Shown: positions 35,458-45,232, counted from the first letter of the stretch. The stretch: 64,000 nt of DNA from Zooshikella ganghwensis DSM 15267 (GCF_000428585.1 NZ_AUAF01000001.1:1-64000), one strand, 5' to 3'. The notes: generated by a model not told the origin, from the letters alone. Numbers and translations: made by a program.

Positions 35458-37580
35458 ATTTTTTTATTTAAACTCATAAATGCATCCAGGGATATTTTTG
35501 ATGCCGAAAGGACATCCTCGGAATTAACATTCCCGCCATCTTTAATCATTTTACAAAAATAATTTATTTCCTCTTTATGTCCCATATCAGGCACAATTTT
35601 AATTTTTCTATAGTTTGAACTACCAACAGCATTAATTGACTTAAAGTTATTTATTGAATATGTAGTACCTCCTTGGTGTACCGTAATGAACTCTCTAGGC
35701 AATTTTTTATGTCCAAATGATAAGTACGTCAAAACGCCTATAGCTTTATTATCATAACCAACGGTAACACAAAAATTACACTGACTTTTAATATTCTCTG
35801 ATTCTTTTCTTAAATATTGAGCTTTAACCATTGAAGCTTTTTGATCAGTCAAGTAGTTCATATAATCAAAAAAATGCTCAGCCTCTCCTATTAGTCGCCC
35901 ACCACCTTCAAACTCATTCAGTGTCCAGTGATCTGATGGTATAACTGGTATATGAACTTGGTAATTAATAAAAAGTGGGAGGTTTGGGTCAAGCATACTT
36001 TTAAGTATTTTAGAAACTTTTGCGAATCTTCTATTATATCCGATCATTAGCATTTTATTTGACGAATTAATACTGGCTAATAACTCTTCATATTCATGAT
36101 AAGTTAAAGCTGCAGGTTTTTCTAAGAAAACATGTTTTCCTGCTTTTAATGACTTACATGCTAGATCAGCATGACTATTATGCCGTGTAGATATTACAAC
36201 TGCGTCTATATCGGGATCTGTTAAGGCATCATCTATATCTGTACTATTCAACTGTATATTATATTTATCGCATAACGAAATAGCATTAACACCAGAGCTA
36301 GAAATAACAGATTTTATTACAAAACTATTATTCTCATAAAAATATGGCAACAGTGTACTTCGCGCAAAGTTACCACAACCCAAAAATGCCAAAGTAATTT
36401 TACTTTTATTTATAACAGCGCCAATCCTAACAGTTTTCTTTTCAACTTGATTCAGATTACGAGAATACTTAATCAAAACAGAACAACCTTTATACTTATT
36501 GCTATATAAATCATTATACGCATCCTGTGCCGAATCAACTGGGTATTCACCTATTAAAAAATCATTAAGATTTATTTTGCCAACTGATATTTTTTTAATA
36601 AATTCCTGCAAATTTCTATGCTCAGTCCATCTAATATATTCATATGGATAATCAGTTCTACCTGCATTATAGTCAGGATCAAAACAACCAGGTCCATATG
36701 CCCTCGAAAAACGTATATCTAACTCGTTTAAGAAAAATGGCATTCTTTCTAAATCCATTTTTACAATTCCAACAAAAACAACTCGTCCTTGCTTCCTACA
36801 CATTTTCATTGCATTATTTGGTATAATACTTTTCTTTGATGAGGCACAAATTATAACAACATCCGCTCCATAACCTTGAGTAAGCTCAATAGCAGAACTA
36901 ACTGGATCAACATTACTAGCATTTATTGTAAAGGAGTTAGGACATGTCTTTTTAAATAAATCTATTTGCTTTTGTGCAATGTCAACACCAATAACCTCAC
37001 ATCCAGAGATTGATGCTAACTGAGCAGTTAAAAGTCCAACTAAACCCAAACCATAAACAATAACTCTATCGCCTATTTGAACTTCAGCTTTTCTAATGCC
37101 CTGTAAAGCAATTCCTCCTAATGTAACATAAGATGCATCCTTTAATGGGACATTATCTGGTACTTTTACTACATAATTTACTGTAGGAGCAACAATTTCT
37201 GCATGACCTTCTGCAGCAAAAGCAACTCTATCACCTGGTTTAAATTGAAATACATTACTTCCAACTTTTTTAACGATTCCAGAGCCACTATAACCTATCG
37301 CTCGCATCAACGTAGCTTCATCGTAAATAATATTTTTGACTATACTTGGACTATAACCAAGTATTAAATTTTTGACGGCATTCCTCATCCATGGATCATT
37401 AGCAATCTGTTTAATTAACTCAGGAAATGTTTTACTAAGTGTAGCACTTTCAGTTCCTGAGCTAACTAACGTATATTTTGTTTCAATTAATACCGAGTTA
37501 TCACCATACTTAGGAACTGGAACATCCTCAACAACTATTTTTCCCTTTTTATCAATAACACGTCTAAACACTTGCTTCAT
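35454..37580 (-). CDS. Bi-domain oxidoreductase: medium-chain dehydrogenase fused to a Gfo/Idh/MocA domain
   Basis: The protein has 708 residues. Residues 1-360 form a zinc-type alcohol-dehydrogenase-like domain (start PVPKYGDNSVLIETKYTLVS, cofactor loop VIVYGLGLVGLLTAQLA). Residues 390-705 form a Gfo/Idh/MocA oxidoreductase (ITLAFLGCGNFARSTLLPY; GKHVFLEKPAALTYHEYEEL, which is the usual EKP motif). Fusions of this kind occur in polysaccharide clusters and their sugar substrate is not known. It overlaps the following methyltransferase gene by 4 bp and the preceding one by 17 bp, showing tight coupling. AT-rich codon use is unlike the core genes. Confidence 0.85.
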   Translation of the reverse strand: MKQVFRRVIDKKGKIVVEDVPVPKYGDNSVLIETKYTLVSSGTESATLSKTFPELIKQIANDPWMRNAVKNLILGYSPSIVKNIIYDEATLMRAIGYSGSGIVKKVGSNVFQFKPGDRVAFAAEGHAEIVAPTVNYVVKVPDNVPLKDASYVTLGGIALQGIRKAEVQIGDRVIVYGLGLVGLLTAQLASISGCEVIGVDIAQKQIDLFKKTCPNSFTINASNVDPVSSAIELTQGYGADVVIICASSKKSIIPNNAMKMCRKQGRVVFVGIVKMDLERMPFFLNELDIRFSRAYGPGCFDPDYNAGRTDYPYEYIRWTEHRNLQEFIKKISVGKINLNDFLIGEYPVDSAQDAYNDLYSNKYKGCSVLIKYSRNLNQVEKKTVRIGAVINKSKITLAFLGCGNFARSTLLPYFYENNSFVIKSVISSSGVNAISLCDKYNIQLNSTDIDDALTDPDIDAVVISTRHNSHADLACKSLKAGKHVFLEKPAALTYHEYEELLASINSSNKMLMIGYNRRFAKVSKILKSMLDPNLPLFINYQVHIPVIPSDHWTLNEFEGGGRLIGEAEHFFDYMNYLTDQKASMVKAQYLRKESENIKSQCNFCVTVGYDNKAIGVLTYLSFGHKKLPREFITVHQGGTTYSINNFKSINAVGSSNYRKIKIVPDMGHKEEINYFCKMIKDGGNVNSEDVLSASKISLDAFMSLNKKI

Positions 37581-38352
37581 TCATCTTCCCTTTCTTTGCT
37601 ACCACTAAAACACCAGCACCTTTTTTTGGCTTACTCCACTGCCCAAACCAAGAAACAACGTTAATTACAGGAAATAATAATGCATAAAGTATTTTATTTT
37701 TTTCTTCCGCCTTGGTAATTAAATATGATATATTATTTGCCAATGTCTCTAAATACCCAAATGTATAATATGCCTCATTAACGTTAAAGCCAACTAACTT
37801 TACCTTTTTAATAATATCATCTAGTGTATATCCAGCTCTATAATGTCCAGGAACATTAAAGTTTTCTTTAAATTTAATAAACCATTGCCTTTCTAATGCA
37901 GGAACATGGAGTATCAATAAGCCTTCACTTCGTAATGAAGAGTAAATACTTGACAACCCAGCCATATCATCTTGCAAGTGCTCTAAATTATCAACAGAAA
38001 TAGCCAAATCAAAATAACCATTAAAAGGAAGTCTCGTTATATCTGCTAATACAAAAGATACATTTTTAATATTACATTTATCTATAATAATCGCATTCTC
38101 TACCAGTTTTTTTATTTCTATATCACACCCAACAACCATTGATTCAGGAAACTTTTTTGCTACCTCATAACAAAAAACTCCTCTACCACAACCCGCATCT
38201 AAAATTCTACTAAAACTTTTACCTTTGAATATATAAGGCAACACTCTTCGCAACCTTATTCTTAATCCAGATATTGGCACCCCAAAAACATTTATATACA
38301 CTTTCTCAATAAATCTAGCATTAGGATTTCTTGCAATATCTTTTCCTAACAT
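37564..38352 (-). CDS. Class I SAM-dependent methyltransferase
   Basis: This protein of about 262 residues has SAM motif ILDAGCGRGVFCYEVAKKFP (about 65-84), VVGCDIEIKKLVENA, and DLAISVDNLEHLQDD in the acceptor region. The ATG at 38352 follows a strong GAGGAG site seven bases upstream; a longer start at 38406 would read deep into the upstream gene and is rejected. It overlaps the upstream gene by 7 bp, with the ATG placed inside the last codons (TCATGTTAG), a typical coupled start. Substrate unknown; it is the third methyltransferase of the island. Confidence 0.83.
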   Translation of the reverse strand: MLGKDIARNPNARFIEKVYINVFGVPISGLRIRLRRVLPYIFKGKSFSRILDAGCGRGVFCYEVAKKFPESMVVGCDIEIKKLVENAIIIDKCNIKNVSFVLADITRLPFNGYFDLAISVDNLEHLQDDMAGLSSIYSSLRSEGLLILHVPALERQWFIKFKENFNVPGHYRAGYTLDDIIKKVKLVGFNVNEAYYTFGYLETLANNISYLITKAEEKNKILYALLFPVINVVSWFGQWSKPKKGAGVLVVAKKGKMNEASV

Positions 38353-39536
38353 GATTTCTCCTCGACGCGAGGGTAATAATACAAATAGCATGATAAAGCA
38401 AAACACATCCAGGCATTACACCACCTAAGCAAATTTATTTTTTTAGTATAGAACCTATTTTTTTGATAATAAAAAACACCTCTTCCTGAGTATAAATTAC
38501 TTAAAGTCCAGTTTAATATTTTATTTGTTAAATTAAAATATCTATCGTAGTGCCTAGAAAAACTAATAACTCCTTGAGCAGAGCCATGAATATCATAAGG
38601 AAGCTCTTTATCACTCATCCACTTTGGAGCTCCATCTATATTAAATAAGTTATCCGCGTAAAATGACAAACCAGCATAATACTCATCTTTGAAGCTATAG
38701 TCCTCCCTAGCATTCATGTAACTCCATAGTGCATCTAGTATAAATCCAGTATGATAATTATCATGTCTTATAGGTGACATTTCTTTCGGATCGGTATAAA
38801 ACCAAGAGCCTTTTTCTGTTTGCTGGCTAACAACATATTTGACTAATCTATCAGCCTCTTCAGTATAAAAACTTATATTGCTAAGTTTTTCATACTCAGC
38901 AACAACACTACCAATTAATATACTGACATCCATAACTCTCATTGTCATGGGCAAAGGCATATAACTAAGACATAATTCCTTTCTAGTATTTTTAAGTACC
39001 TGCAATTCATTAAAAAAAAATCTAATTGATTTTCTAACGGTTTTTAAGTATACATAATTATGTGTGACTTTATAAGCATGTAGAAAAGCATTACATACGA
39101 ATGCTGTAACAACAGCATTTGGTGTATTTTTTTTTGCATAGAACCCAAGGTCTTGCCAAGGGTACTGATATCCCCAGGACTGACATTCTTGATTGCACAC
39201 TGCTATTCTATCAAGCAGTAATAGTAAATCTTCAGCTTCTTTTAATAAATAGCTTTCATTCGTTTTCTCATATCTAAAAAGGAGAGACCTTATAAATAGA
39301 GAAATACCTTTCGGATTATAGGTCTTTGGTATTAACAAGAAAGGTCTTATATTTATTGGGAATCTCATTACAGCCTGTATACAAAAAATTCTTGACCATT
39401 TCGACCATCCAAGAGTACTCCTCAAAAATGGACTATTTAAGCCATCATGCTTATTATACCCCTTAAAGTCTTGACTTTTTGCATAGTCATAAGAAGCATT
39501 ATAAATATTTTCAACTTCTTCAACAGTAAATACCAC
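38346..39536 (-). CDS. Unrecognised helical-repeat (alpha/alpha toroid-like) protein of the glycan island
   Basis: The protein has about 396 residues and no signal peptide. Motifs that suggest a carbohydrate-active (alpha/alpha) toroid are DGLNSPFLRSTLG near the start, WGYQYPWQDLGFYA (about 125), SWFYTDP, YHTGFILDALWSYM (about 270) and DIHGSAQGVISFSRHYD (about 310). Proteins of this kind in glycan clusters are often mislabelled delta-aminolevulinic acid dehydratase (from memory); they resemble glycoside hydrolase or epimerase folds, and no catalytic residues can be assigned here. The start is GTG at 39536, one base after the asnB-like stop (TGAAGTG) with AGGAAGG upstream; TTG at 39560 is an alternative. 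Function unknown. Confidence 0.6.
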   Translation of the reverse strand: MVFTVEEVENIYNASYDYAKSQDFKGYNKHDGLNSPFLRSTLGWSKWSRIFCIQAVMRFPINIRPFLLIPKTYNPKGISLFIRSLLFRYEKTNESYLLKEAEDLLLLLDRIAVCNQECQSWGYQYPWQDLGFYAKKNTPNAVVTAFVCNAFLHAYKVTHNYVYLKTVRKSIRFFFNELQVLKNTRKELCLSYMPLPMTMRVMDVSILIGSVVAEYEKLSNISFYTEEADRLVKYVVSQQTEKGSWFYTDPKEMSPIRHDNYHTGFILDALWSYMNAREDYSFKDEYYAGLSFYADNLFNIDGAPKWMSDKELPYDIHGSAQGVISFSRHYDRYFNLTNKILNWTLSNLYSGRGVFYYQKNRFYTKKINLLRWCNAWMCFALSCYLYYYPRVEEKSC

Positions 39537-39537
39537 T

Positions 39538-41391
39538 TCACCCTTCCTCAAATAATTCAAGCCAAATGTGAGTACCTATAATCATATATAATATAAAATA
39601 GTGCCATCTATAACACTTAGCATTATTTGATTTTAATACCATTTCAATAAACTCATAATTAAATAACTTATATTTATTAACAGTCGATTTACTTAAATAG
39701 TACTTTGTTAGCTCAGAAAGCTGTCCTTTAAGCAAAGATGTAGGATCGAGCTGAAAACCACTTTTCTTTCTATTTATTATTTTTTGTAGCTCATAGCTAT
39801 AAATAGTATTCTTAAGAAAACCTTTTAGTTGATTATTAGGCAACAATATATTATTGCTCATCCACCAAAAGTTATTTTTCAGTGTTTGATCTAAAAAAGG
39901 CACTCTCACTTCAAGACCAAAAGCCATGCTACATCTATCTTCTTGCCATAACAAATCATTTACAAGTTTTGTTTTCCACTCAAACTCTTTCATCTCAAAT
40001 ATAATATCACTTTTACAAGACCAGTTTTCTTTCAACCATATAAATGCATTATCAAGTTTAGAATCAAGCATTCTCTCACCATATATTGTTTTTCTTCCAA
40101 CCTCACTATCCCAAATATTTCGCAACACACCATAAACAAATGCATTATCATTAATATTTTTGAAAATATTTACTATCCTATGAGAGTTACTCCAATAAAG
40201 CTTTGCTGGATTATAAAATATTCTGTTTATCACTTTTCCAGCATGCCTTAAAAACCATCCACCTAACTCTCTTGATTTATCTATATATAGCAACCATTTA
40301 AATGCGTTATACCCAAGAAATATTTCATCAGCACCTAAACCAGATAGTGTTACTTTCACATATTTTGATGCATGCCTTGCTAATTCATAACACTGTAGCG
40401 AGTTTACTTTTGGGCACTCTAAATGCCATATTAACTTTTTAAAATCTTCTGGTGAACATTCATTAATTTCTTCACAGAAATTATCTACTTTTAGAATCTT
40501 GGCAGTTTCCTTTGCATTTTCACTTTCTTTTGGATCATCACCAACCCCAAGCGTAAAAGTTTTAATTTTATATGGTTTGACCTCTTTGACCACTGATGTA
40601 ATAAGTGCTGAATCAATACCTCCAGATAGATAACATCCAACCTCAACATCCGAAACAGCATGTTGAATTACTGTTTTTCTAAAAATACTATTAAATGATT
40701 CATCTTTACCCTCTTCATCTAAAGATAATTTTACAATATTTATCTTATTATTTTTCCATATTAGAATTAATCCTGGCTTAAGCTGATAAATATTTTTAAA
40801 TAAAGTTTGGTTACTAGGAATATATCTAAAGTTCATAATCATGTGAAGAACAGACTCGGAAAGAATACCACGACTATTCTCTTTAGCAATAATAGCTTTT
40901 GCTTCTGAGGCAAAAACCACTGTATTATCACTCTCAATTTTAATAAAAAGAGGTTTTATTCCAAATGGATCTCTAACCAGCATGCCCAACTTTTGTTTAA
41001 TATCCCATAAAGCAAAAGCAAACATACCTCTCAACCGATTGAAGCCTTCTAAACCTTCCAAGTCATATAAATTCAAAATAACTTCTGTATCAGACTCTGT
41101 TTTAAAGTGCTTCCCTTTATTAATCAACATACTTCTAAGGTCTTTATAATTATAAATTTCCCCATTATACGTGATCAAATATTCTTTATTAAATGAGAGC
41201 ATAGGTTGATTTCCACCATCAATATCAATGATAGATAATCTTCTATGTGTAAAATAAGCACAATCAAGTATATAAAATCCTTCTCCATCAGGCCCTCGGT
41301 GGGAAATAGCCTTTGCCATTCTCTTCAAGCGCTCTTCACCACTTATTGGAGAATATGTCATTTTAGAAAACCAGCCAGCAATTCCACACAT
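39538..41391 (-). CDS. Asparagine synthase (glutamine-hydrolysing)-like amidotransferase
   Basis: The protein has about 617 residues. It starts MCGIAGW at 41391, so Cys2 can be the glutaminase nucleophile; the frame opens upstream at 41409, but removal of Met1 from the true start is required for activity. Domain 1 (about 1-200) is the class II glutaminase with RRLSIIDIDGGNQPM and the ESDTEVIL motif. Domain 2 has the ATP-binding SGGIDSALITS (about 250) and SGLGADEIFLGY. In glycan islands such paralogues (WbpS-like) amidate sugars or acids in place of aspartate. The ATG sits one base past the stop of the upstream gene, so it is co-translated with it. Confidence 0.82.
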   Translation of the reverse strand: MCGIAGWFSKMTYSPISGEERLKRMAKAISHRGPDGEGFYILDCAYFTHRRLSIIDIDGGNQPMLSFNKEYLITYNGEIYNYKDLRSMLINKGKHFKTESDTEVILNLYDLEGLEGFNRLRGMFAFALWDIKQKLGMLVRDPFGIKPLFIKIESDNTVVFASEAKAIIAKENSRGILSESVLHMIMNFRYIPSNQTLFKNIYQLKPGLILIWKNNKINIVKLSLDEEGKDESFNSIFRKTVIQHAVSDVEVGCYLSGGIDSALITSVVKEVKPYKIKTFTLGVGDDPKESENAKETAKILKVDNFCEEINECSPEDFKKLIWHLECPKVNSLQCYELARHASKYVKVTLSGLGADEIFLGYNAFKWLLYIDKSRELGGWFLRHAGKVINRIFYNPAKLYWSNSHRIVNIFKNINDNAFVYGVLRNIWDSEVGRKTIYGERMLDSKLDNAFIWLKENWSCKSDIIFEMKEFEWKTKLVNDLLWQEDRCSMAFGLEVRVPFLDQTLKNNFWWMSNNILLPNNQLKGFLKNTIYSYELQKIINRKKSGFQLDPTSLLKGQLSELTKYYLSKSTVNKYKLFNYEFIEMVLKSNNAKCYRWHYFILYMIIGTHIWLELFEEG

Positions 41392-41392
41392 A

Positions 41393-42421
41393 TCAACTAG
41401 CTTTCTCAACTATAATATCTGCAACAAACTGAGCAACATCTATCGTATCATTCAAAAGCTGCTCTCTCTGCCTTTTAAAGTAGTTAATATCCATCTTCAA
41501 AATTTCATCCATATTATTCTTTATCAAATCCCATGATATATTATTGATATTCTTTACTAGTCTATATTTATTTTCTTGCTCATCCGTGTATCCCCTTCCA
41601 GTAGTCGCTGCATATATAGAAGGTACACCCAATACAGCGGCTTCAGATGAGACTGTTGCGCTTTCACCAATAACTAAGTCAGAGTAAGCTAAAACATGGT
41701 GCATTTCACTAACCACACCATTATACCTATAATCATTTAAATCACTAGGTAATTTTTCCTCGGAAGATATAATAATATTATAATTATCATTATATTTTTC
41801 CATCATTTTTTCCAATATTTCATAATCCCACCCAATCTCACCAATATCATGATTAGCCTTCCAGGAAACCAACCTGATAAAAATATTTTTTTTATTTTTT
41901 TTAATACCATTTTTTATAGCAATATCAATATTCGGCCTAAAATAATTTGGATGCAAATATGAAAGTTCGTGGTAACCATTATATCTGATATTTCCTTTAG
42001 GCAGCCATGAATTATAGCAATTAGGTGTTATAACATAAGATGCAAAAGGATAAGTAATTAAGTTTTGTAATTTGGCATTTTCCGTATCATAAAATACTAA
42101 TGAAGGTGTTTTTGTTATTTTTCCTACATGCGCTATGAAAGTACCCCCAATCGCAGCCATTGCATTTGGACGTATTTTTTTTACGAAATCATAAAGCTTA
42201 TAGTTTCTTTTAAATAACTCTAAAACTAATGAACCAACACCTCTACTACCCTGAGAAGAAAGTATTGTGTGCTCAAACCCCAACTGATCAAGTAAACTTG
42301 TAGTGACATCCTTATCTCTACTTGTAAAGAAAACTTCACAATTTTTTTTTAAAAGCTTTTTTGCAGGATTTTTAAAAAAATGAATATGTGCAGGATGGTT
42401 TATATCAAATAATATTTTCAT
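41393..42421 (-). CDS. DUF354 family protein (GT-B-like fold)
   Basis: This 342-residue cytoplasmic protein has the DUF354 start MKILFDINHPAHIHFFKN and FYDTENAKLQNLITYPFA, VITPNCY, and IGESATVSSEAAVLGVPSI, which is like the nucleotide-sugar binding region of GT-B enzymes and UDP-GlcNAc 2-epimerases. The exact reaction is unknown; family members occur in archaeal and bacterial glycan loci. It overlaps the upstream glycosyltransferase gene by 4 bp and the following gene by 3 bp. Confidence 0.78.
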   Translation of the reverse strand: MKILFDINHPAHIHFFKNPAKKLLKKNCEVFFTSRDKDVTTSLLDQLGFEHTILSSQGSRGVGSLVLELFKRNYKLYDFVKKIRPNAMAAIGGTFIAHVGKITKTPSLVFYDTENAKLQNLITYPFASYVITPNCYNSWLPKGNIRYNGYHELSYLHPNYFRPNIDIAIKNGIKKNKKNIFIRLVSWKANHDIGEIGWDYEILEKMMEKYNDNYNIIISSEEKLPSDLNDYRYNGVVSEMHHVLAYSDLVIGESATVSSEAAVLGVPSIYAATTGRGYTDEQENKYRLVKNINNISWDLIKNNMDEILKMDINYFKRQREQLLNDTIDVAQFVADIIVEKAS

Positions 42422-43296
42422 TTTTTTGTATTTCTATATAGCAACATTGTTATTTGCTCAGAAACCAACCCAACCAAAAAAACTAAAAAACTATTACTAA
42501 TTAACACGGCACCCATATTTGTGAATGATCCATATAAAATATATGTAAATATATAGTACAAAACACCTATATTAAAATATATCAAGCTGACGGGGAAAAA
42601 AATTTTTAAAGGTGAGTAAAGCATACATATTTTAAATATTATAAGCAAAAATCTAACACCATCTCTTATAATATTTATATGACTTTTCCCTTCTCTTTTT
42701 CCCACATAAATTCTTTCGTATCCAACTGAATACCCTGATCTAAAAAATGCTATTGTACATGTAGTTGGGTATGAAAATCCATTAGGATAAAGATCAATAA
42801 ATTCACTAATTTTTTCTGTCTCAACAACTCTAAACCCTGATGTTAAATCTTCTACGTGATGACCTACCACCCATGAGCTAAACTTATTGTAAACAGTATT
42901 AGCTATCATTCTAAATATATTTGCCTGATGCAGTCGACTCCTTGAACCCACAATCATATCAAAGCCTTGTTCAAACTTATCTATTAATTTTGGGATGTCT
43001 TCAGGTCTGTGCTGCCCATCAGCATCCATTATTATAACATTTTTAGTTAATACTTTTCTTAAGCCACTTTTTACAGCAGCACCATTACCAGATGAATACT
43101 TTTTCTTTATCTCTTTAACATTATTTTTTAGGCAAATTTCGCTTGTATTATCAGTACTACCATCATTAATTACTAGTATTTCAAAACTATCTCCTCCCAA
43201 CACTCCTTTTAATTTTGGCAGTAATATACTGAGATTTAATGCCTCATTTTTTGCTGGCATGAGGATAGTGTATTTTTGCTCATCAGGATTCAACAT
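42418..43296 (-). CDS. GT2 glycosyltransferase, dolichyl-phosphate-mannose synthase-like, with C-terminal membrane helices
   Basis: The protein has 292 residues. The GT-A fold starts YTILMPAKNEALNLSILLPKL, then VINDGSTDNTSE, MDADGQHRPED (the DxD motif), and FDMIVGSRSR. The end has two hydrophobic helices (PLKIFFPVSLIYFNIGVLYY and a second near 270). This is the layout of DPM/GtrB/ArnC-type enzymes that load one sugar onto a polyprenyl phosphate at the inner membrane. The sugar is not known. It overlaps the membrane protein gene by 14 bp, so donor-making and donor-using enzymes are probably co-translated. Confidence 0.82.
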   Translation of the reverse strand: MLNPDEQKYTILMPAKNEALNLSILLPKLKGVLGGDSFEILVINDGSTDNTSEICLKNNVKEIKKKYSSGNGAAVKSGLRKVLTKNVIIMDADGQHRPEDIPKLIDKFEQGFDMIVGSRSRLHQANIFRMIANTVYNKFSSWVVGHHVEDLTSGFRVVETEKISEFIDLYPNGFSYPTTCTIAFFRSGYSVGYERIYVGKREGKSHINIIRDGVRFLLIIFKICMLYSPLKIFFPVSLIYFNIGVLYYIFTYILYGSFTNMGAVLISNSFLVFLVGLVSEQITMLLYRNTKK

Positions 43297-45136
43297 TATT
43301 CAACTCTTTTTTAAATTCATTGATTAATCCACTAAAAATACCAAATTTACTCATGCTATAGCTTTCAATTTCTAGCATAACCTCTCTTGCTTGTTGTGTA
43401 TGCCCATTTATGATTAGCGACTGAACATATTTCAAACCTATAAAAATTTTGTTAAAACCTACCTGCCTTTCGTAAGCAACCTCTAAGTAATACATATATT
43501 TTTTTATATCATTCATTGATAAATATAGCTCTGCTAGTCTAAGAGGCATCCCTCTGTAATCTAACGCTCTTCCATCAATATCAATTCGATTTAGCATATA
43601 ATTTACGATATCTTTATTGCATTTTTTCTTTAACTGTAATTTTGTTAGTGACTCAATAGCAGTTAATAGATACATATACTGTTGTGAGCTGCTAAAATCC
43701 AAGCTTCCAATCAATTCTTTTTTAACTATATTTTTTTTGTAATCGCAATCAATGCCTACGACATTTATTATATATCCAGCCAAATACCTTTTATGGTACA
43801 TCATACTATTTAGTGTTTTTAAGGCCATATCATGATTATTTCTTCTTAAATAGTAATTTGTCATATATGAAATCGCTCTTGGGGATTGAGGATTTCTTTC
43901 ATATTCCTTAATAGTAAAGCTGTCTAATGATGACCAAGCATATGCTCTTGTAGCGCAGACCAACGACAAGAAAAAAATATAACAAATAACCAATATATAA
44001 AAACCAATTCTGTTATCAAGATTCGACAAAGAGTATACCATTATAAAAATGATACCAATTGAAGGAAAGTAATTCCTATGCTCAAAGTACATTTCAAGGG
44101 CAAAAACACTAGACTCCATACTTATAGAAATCAAATAAAAAAACCACCCAAATAAAACCACTTTATTTTTAAAACTTAAAACAGAAATAAGAACAAAAAT
44201 TAAAAACTTAATCAACACCTGCTTATCATCTAAAAAATTATTAACTATGGTATAATTATCAAAGAAGAGACCCAAGTTTCTCTCCAATGGAAATACTACA
44301 TTACACAAATATCCAAAAACCACATTTATCTGCGTCATTAAACGCTGAACATAATCAAACGACTTGTATTTATATGAATAAATTGTAAAATAATCCCATC
44401 CAATTACTAACCCCACCCCTCCACAAATCACAAAAAAAAGCAACACAACAAAACCTTCTCGCCTTAACAAGCAACTCCATTCTATATTTCTTTGTTTTAC
44501 AGAAATCAACTCCAAAAACAAAACAACCGGAATAATTACAAGACCATTCTCTTTGCTTAAAACAGCAAATAAAACCAGAACACCCACAATTAACAACTTC
44601 AAAAAACCGAAACTTTTATTCTCCACATAATACAAATAATACAATAGAGCCATAAGCATAAAGAATGTAGATAAAAGATTCATCCTTTGAACAACATACA
44701 TAATTCCTGACAAATGGAGAGGGTGAATCATCCAGATGACAGAGGATATTACTGATACTACATATGCTTTTTTAATATCTAGCAAATTACAGAGCTTCAC
44801 CAACACTAAATACAATAGAAAACTATTAGCGATATGTATTAACAAGTTAAAAAACTTATAGTAAGAATAATCATCTTTACTAAAATTGTAACTTACTATA
44901 AAACTCAATACAGAAATTGGCCTTAACAATGGGCCAGACTCATTTGTCAATGAAACATCAAGAAGAGAAACATCAGGATTATCAAGGAGAGACAATGAAC
45001 TTAAATTAGGCTCATCATCAAGAAGAAGGAAGTTACTTATTGCAGGTTTATATAAAATATATGTATAAATTGGTGATAAAAAAAACACAAAAAGCAATAC
45101 TTTAACTTTATGTTTCTCAAAAAAAAATTCACCCAT
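43283..45136 (-). CDS. TMTC-like GT-C membrane protein with TPR-like tail, candidate pilin glycosyltransferase
   Basis: The protein has 617 residues. About ten transmembrane helices fill residues 12-410, followed by a soluble C-terminal region (about 420-610) with TPR-like helical repeats (NYYLRRNNHDMALKTLNSM, LYLSMNDIKKYMYYLEVAY, SLIINGHTQQAREVMLEI). The first loop carries LLLDDEPNLS and GPLLRPISVLSF, and further on HPLHLSGIMYVVQRMN and AVLSKENGLVIIP are the pattern of TMTC/GT-C proteins, which move a sugar from a lipid-phosphate donor to Ser/Thr of exported proteins. It starts 96 bp after pilA and follows a hairpin that could weaken transcription into it. TfpW and TfpO of Pseudomonas occupy the same place. 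The pilin as target is inferred. Confidence 0.75.
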   Translation of the reverse strand: MGEFFFEKHKVKVLLFVFFLSPIYTYILYKPAISNFLLLDDEPNLSSLSLLDNPDVSLLDVSLTNESGPLLRPISVLSFIVSYNFSKDDYSYYKFFNLLIHIANSFLLYLVLVKLCNLLDIKKAYVVSVISSVIWMIHPLHLSGIMYVVQRMNLLSTFFMLMALLYYLYYVENKSFGFLKLLIVGVLVLFAVLSKENGLVIIPVVLFLELISVKQRNIEWSCLLRREGFVVLLFFVICGGVGLVIGWDYFTIYSYKYKSFDYVQRLMTQINVVFGYLCNVVFPLERNLGLFFDNYTIVNNFLDDKQVLIKFLIFVLISVLSFKNKVVLFGWFFYLISISMESSVFALEMYFEHRNYFPSIGIIFIMVYSLSNLDNRIGFYILVICYIFFLSLVCATRAYAWSSLDSFTIKEYERNPQSPRAISYMTNYYLRRNNHDMALKTLNSMMYHKRYLAGYIINVVGIDCDYKKNIVKKELIGSLDFSSSQQYMYLLTAIESLTKLQLKKKCNKDIVNYMLNRIDIDGRALDYRGMPLRLAELYLSMNDIKKYMYYLEVAYERQVGFNKIFIGLKYVQSLIINGHTQQAREVMLEIESYSMSKFGIFSGLINEFKKELNNVES

Positions 45137-45189
45137 TTTTGATACTATTAAGAACTTTATACTAATTAAATTTAACTTTAATAACCATT

Positions 45190-45220
45190 AAAACTACCCC
45201 CCCAGGCTAACTGGAGGGGT
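45190..45220 (-). terminator. Attenuating terminator after pilA
   Basis: On the minus strand CCCCTCCAG, loop TTAGC, CTGGGGGGG with one T-G pair (45219-45197), followed by TAGTTTT. It would reduce transcription from the strong pilin promoter into the downstream membrane gene. Confidence 0.75.
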
Positions 45221-45232
45221 TACCTAACCTAA

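Noticed and set aside
45190-45220. Poly-C next to pilA as a phase-variable tract
   Set aside because: The run pairs with a G-run as a terminator stem after pilA, which explains it.
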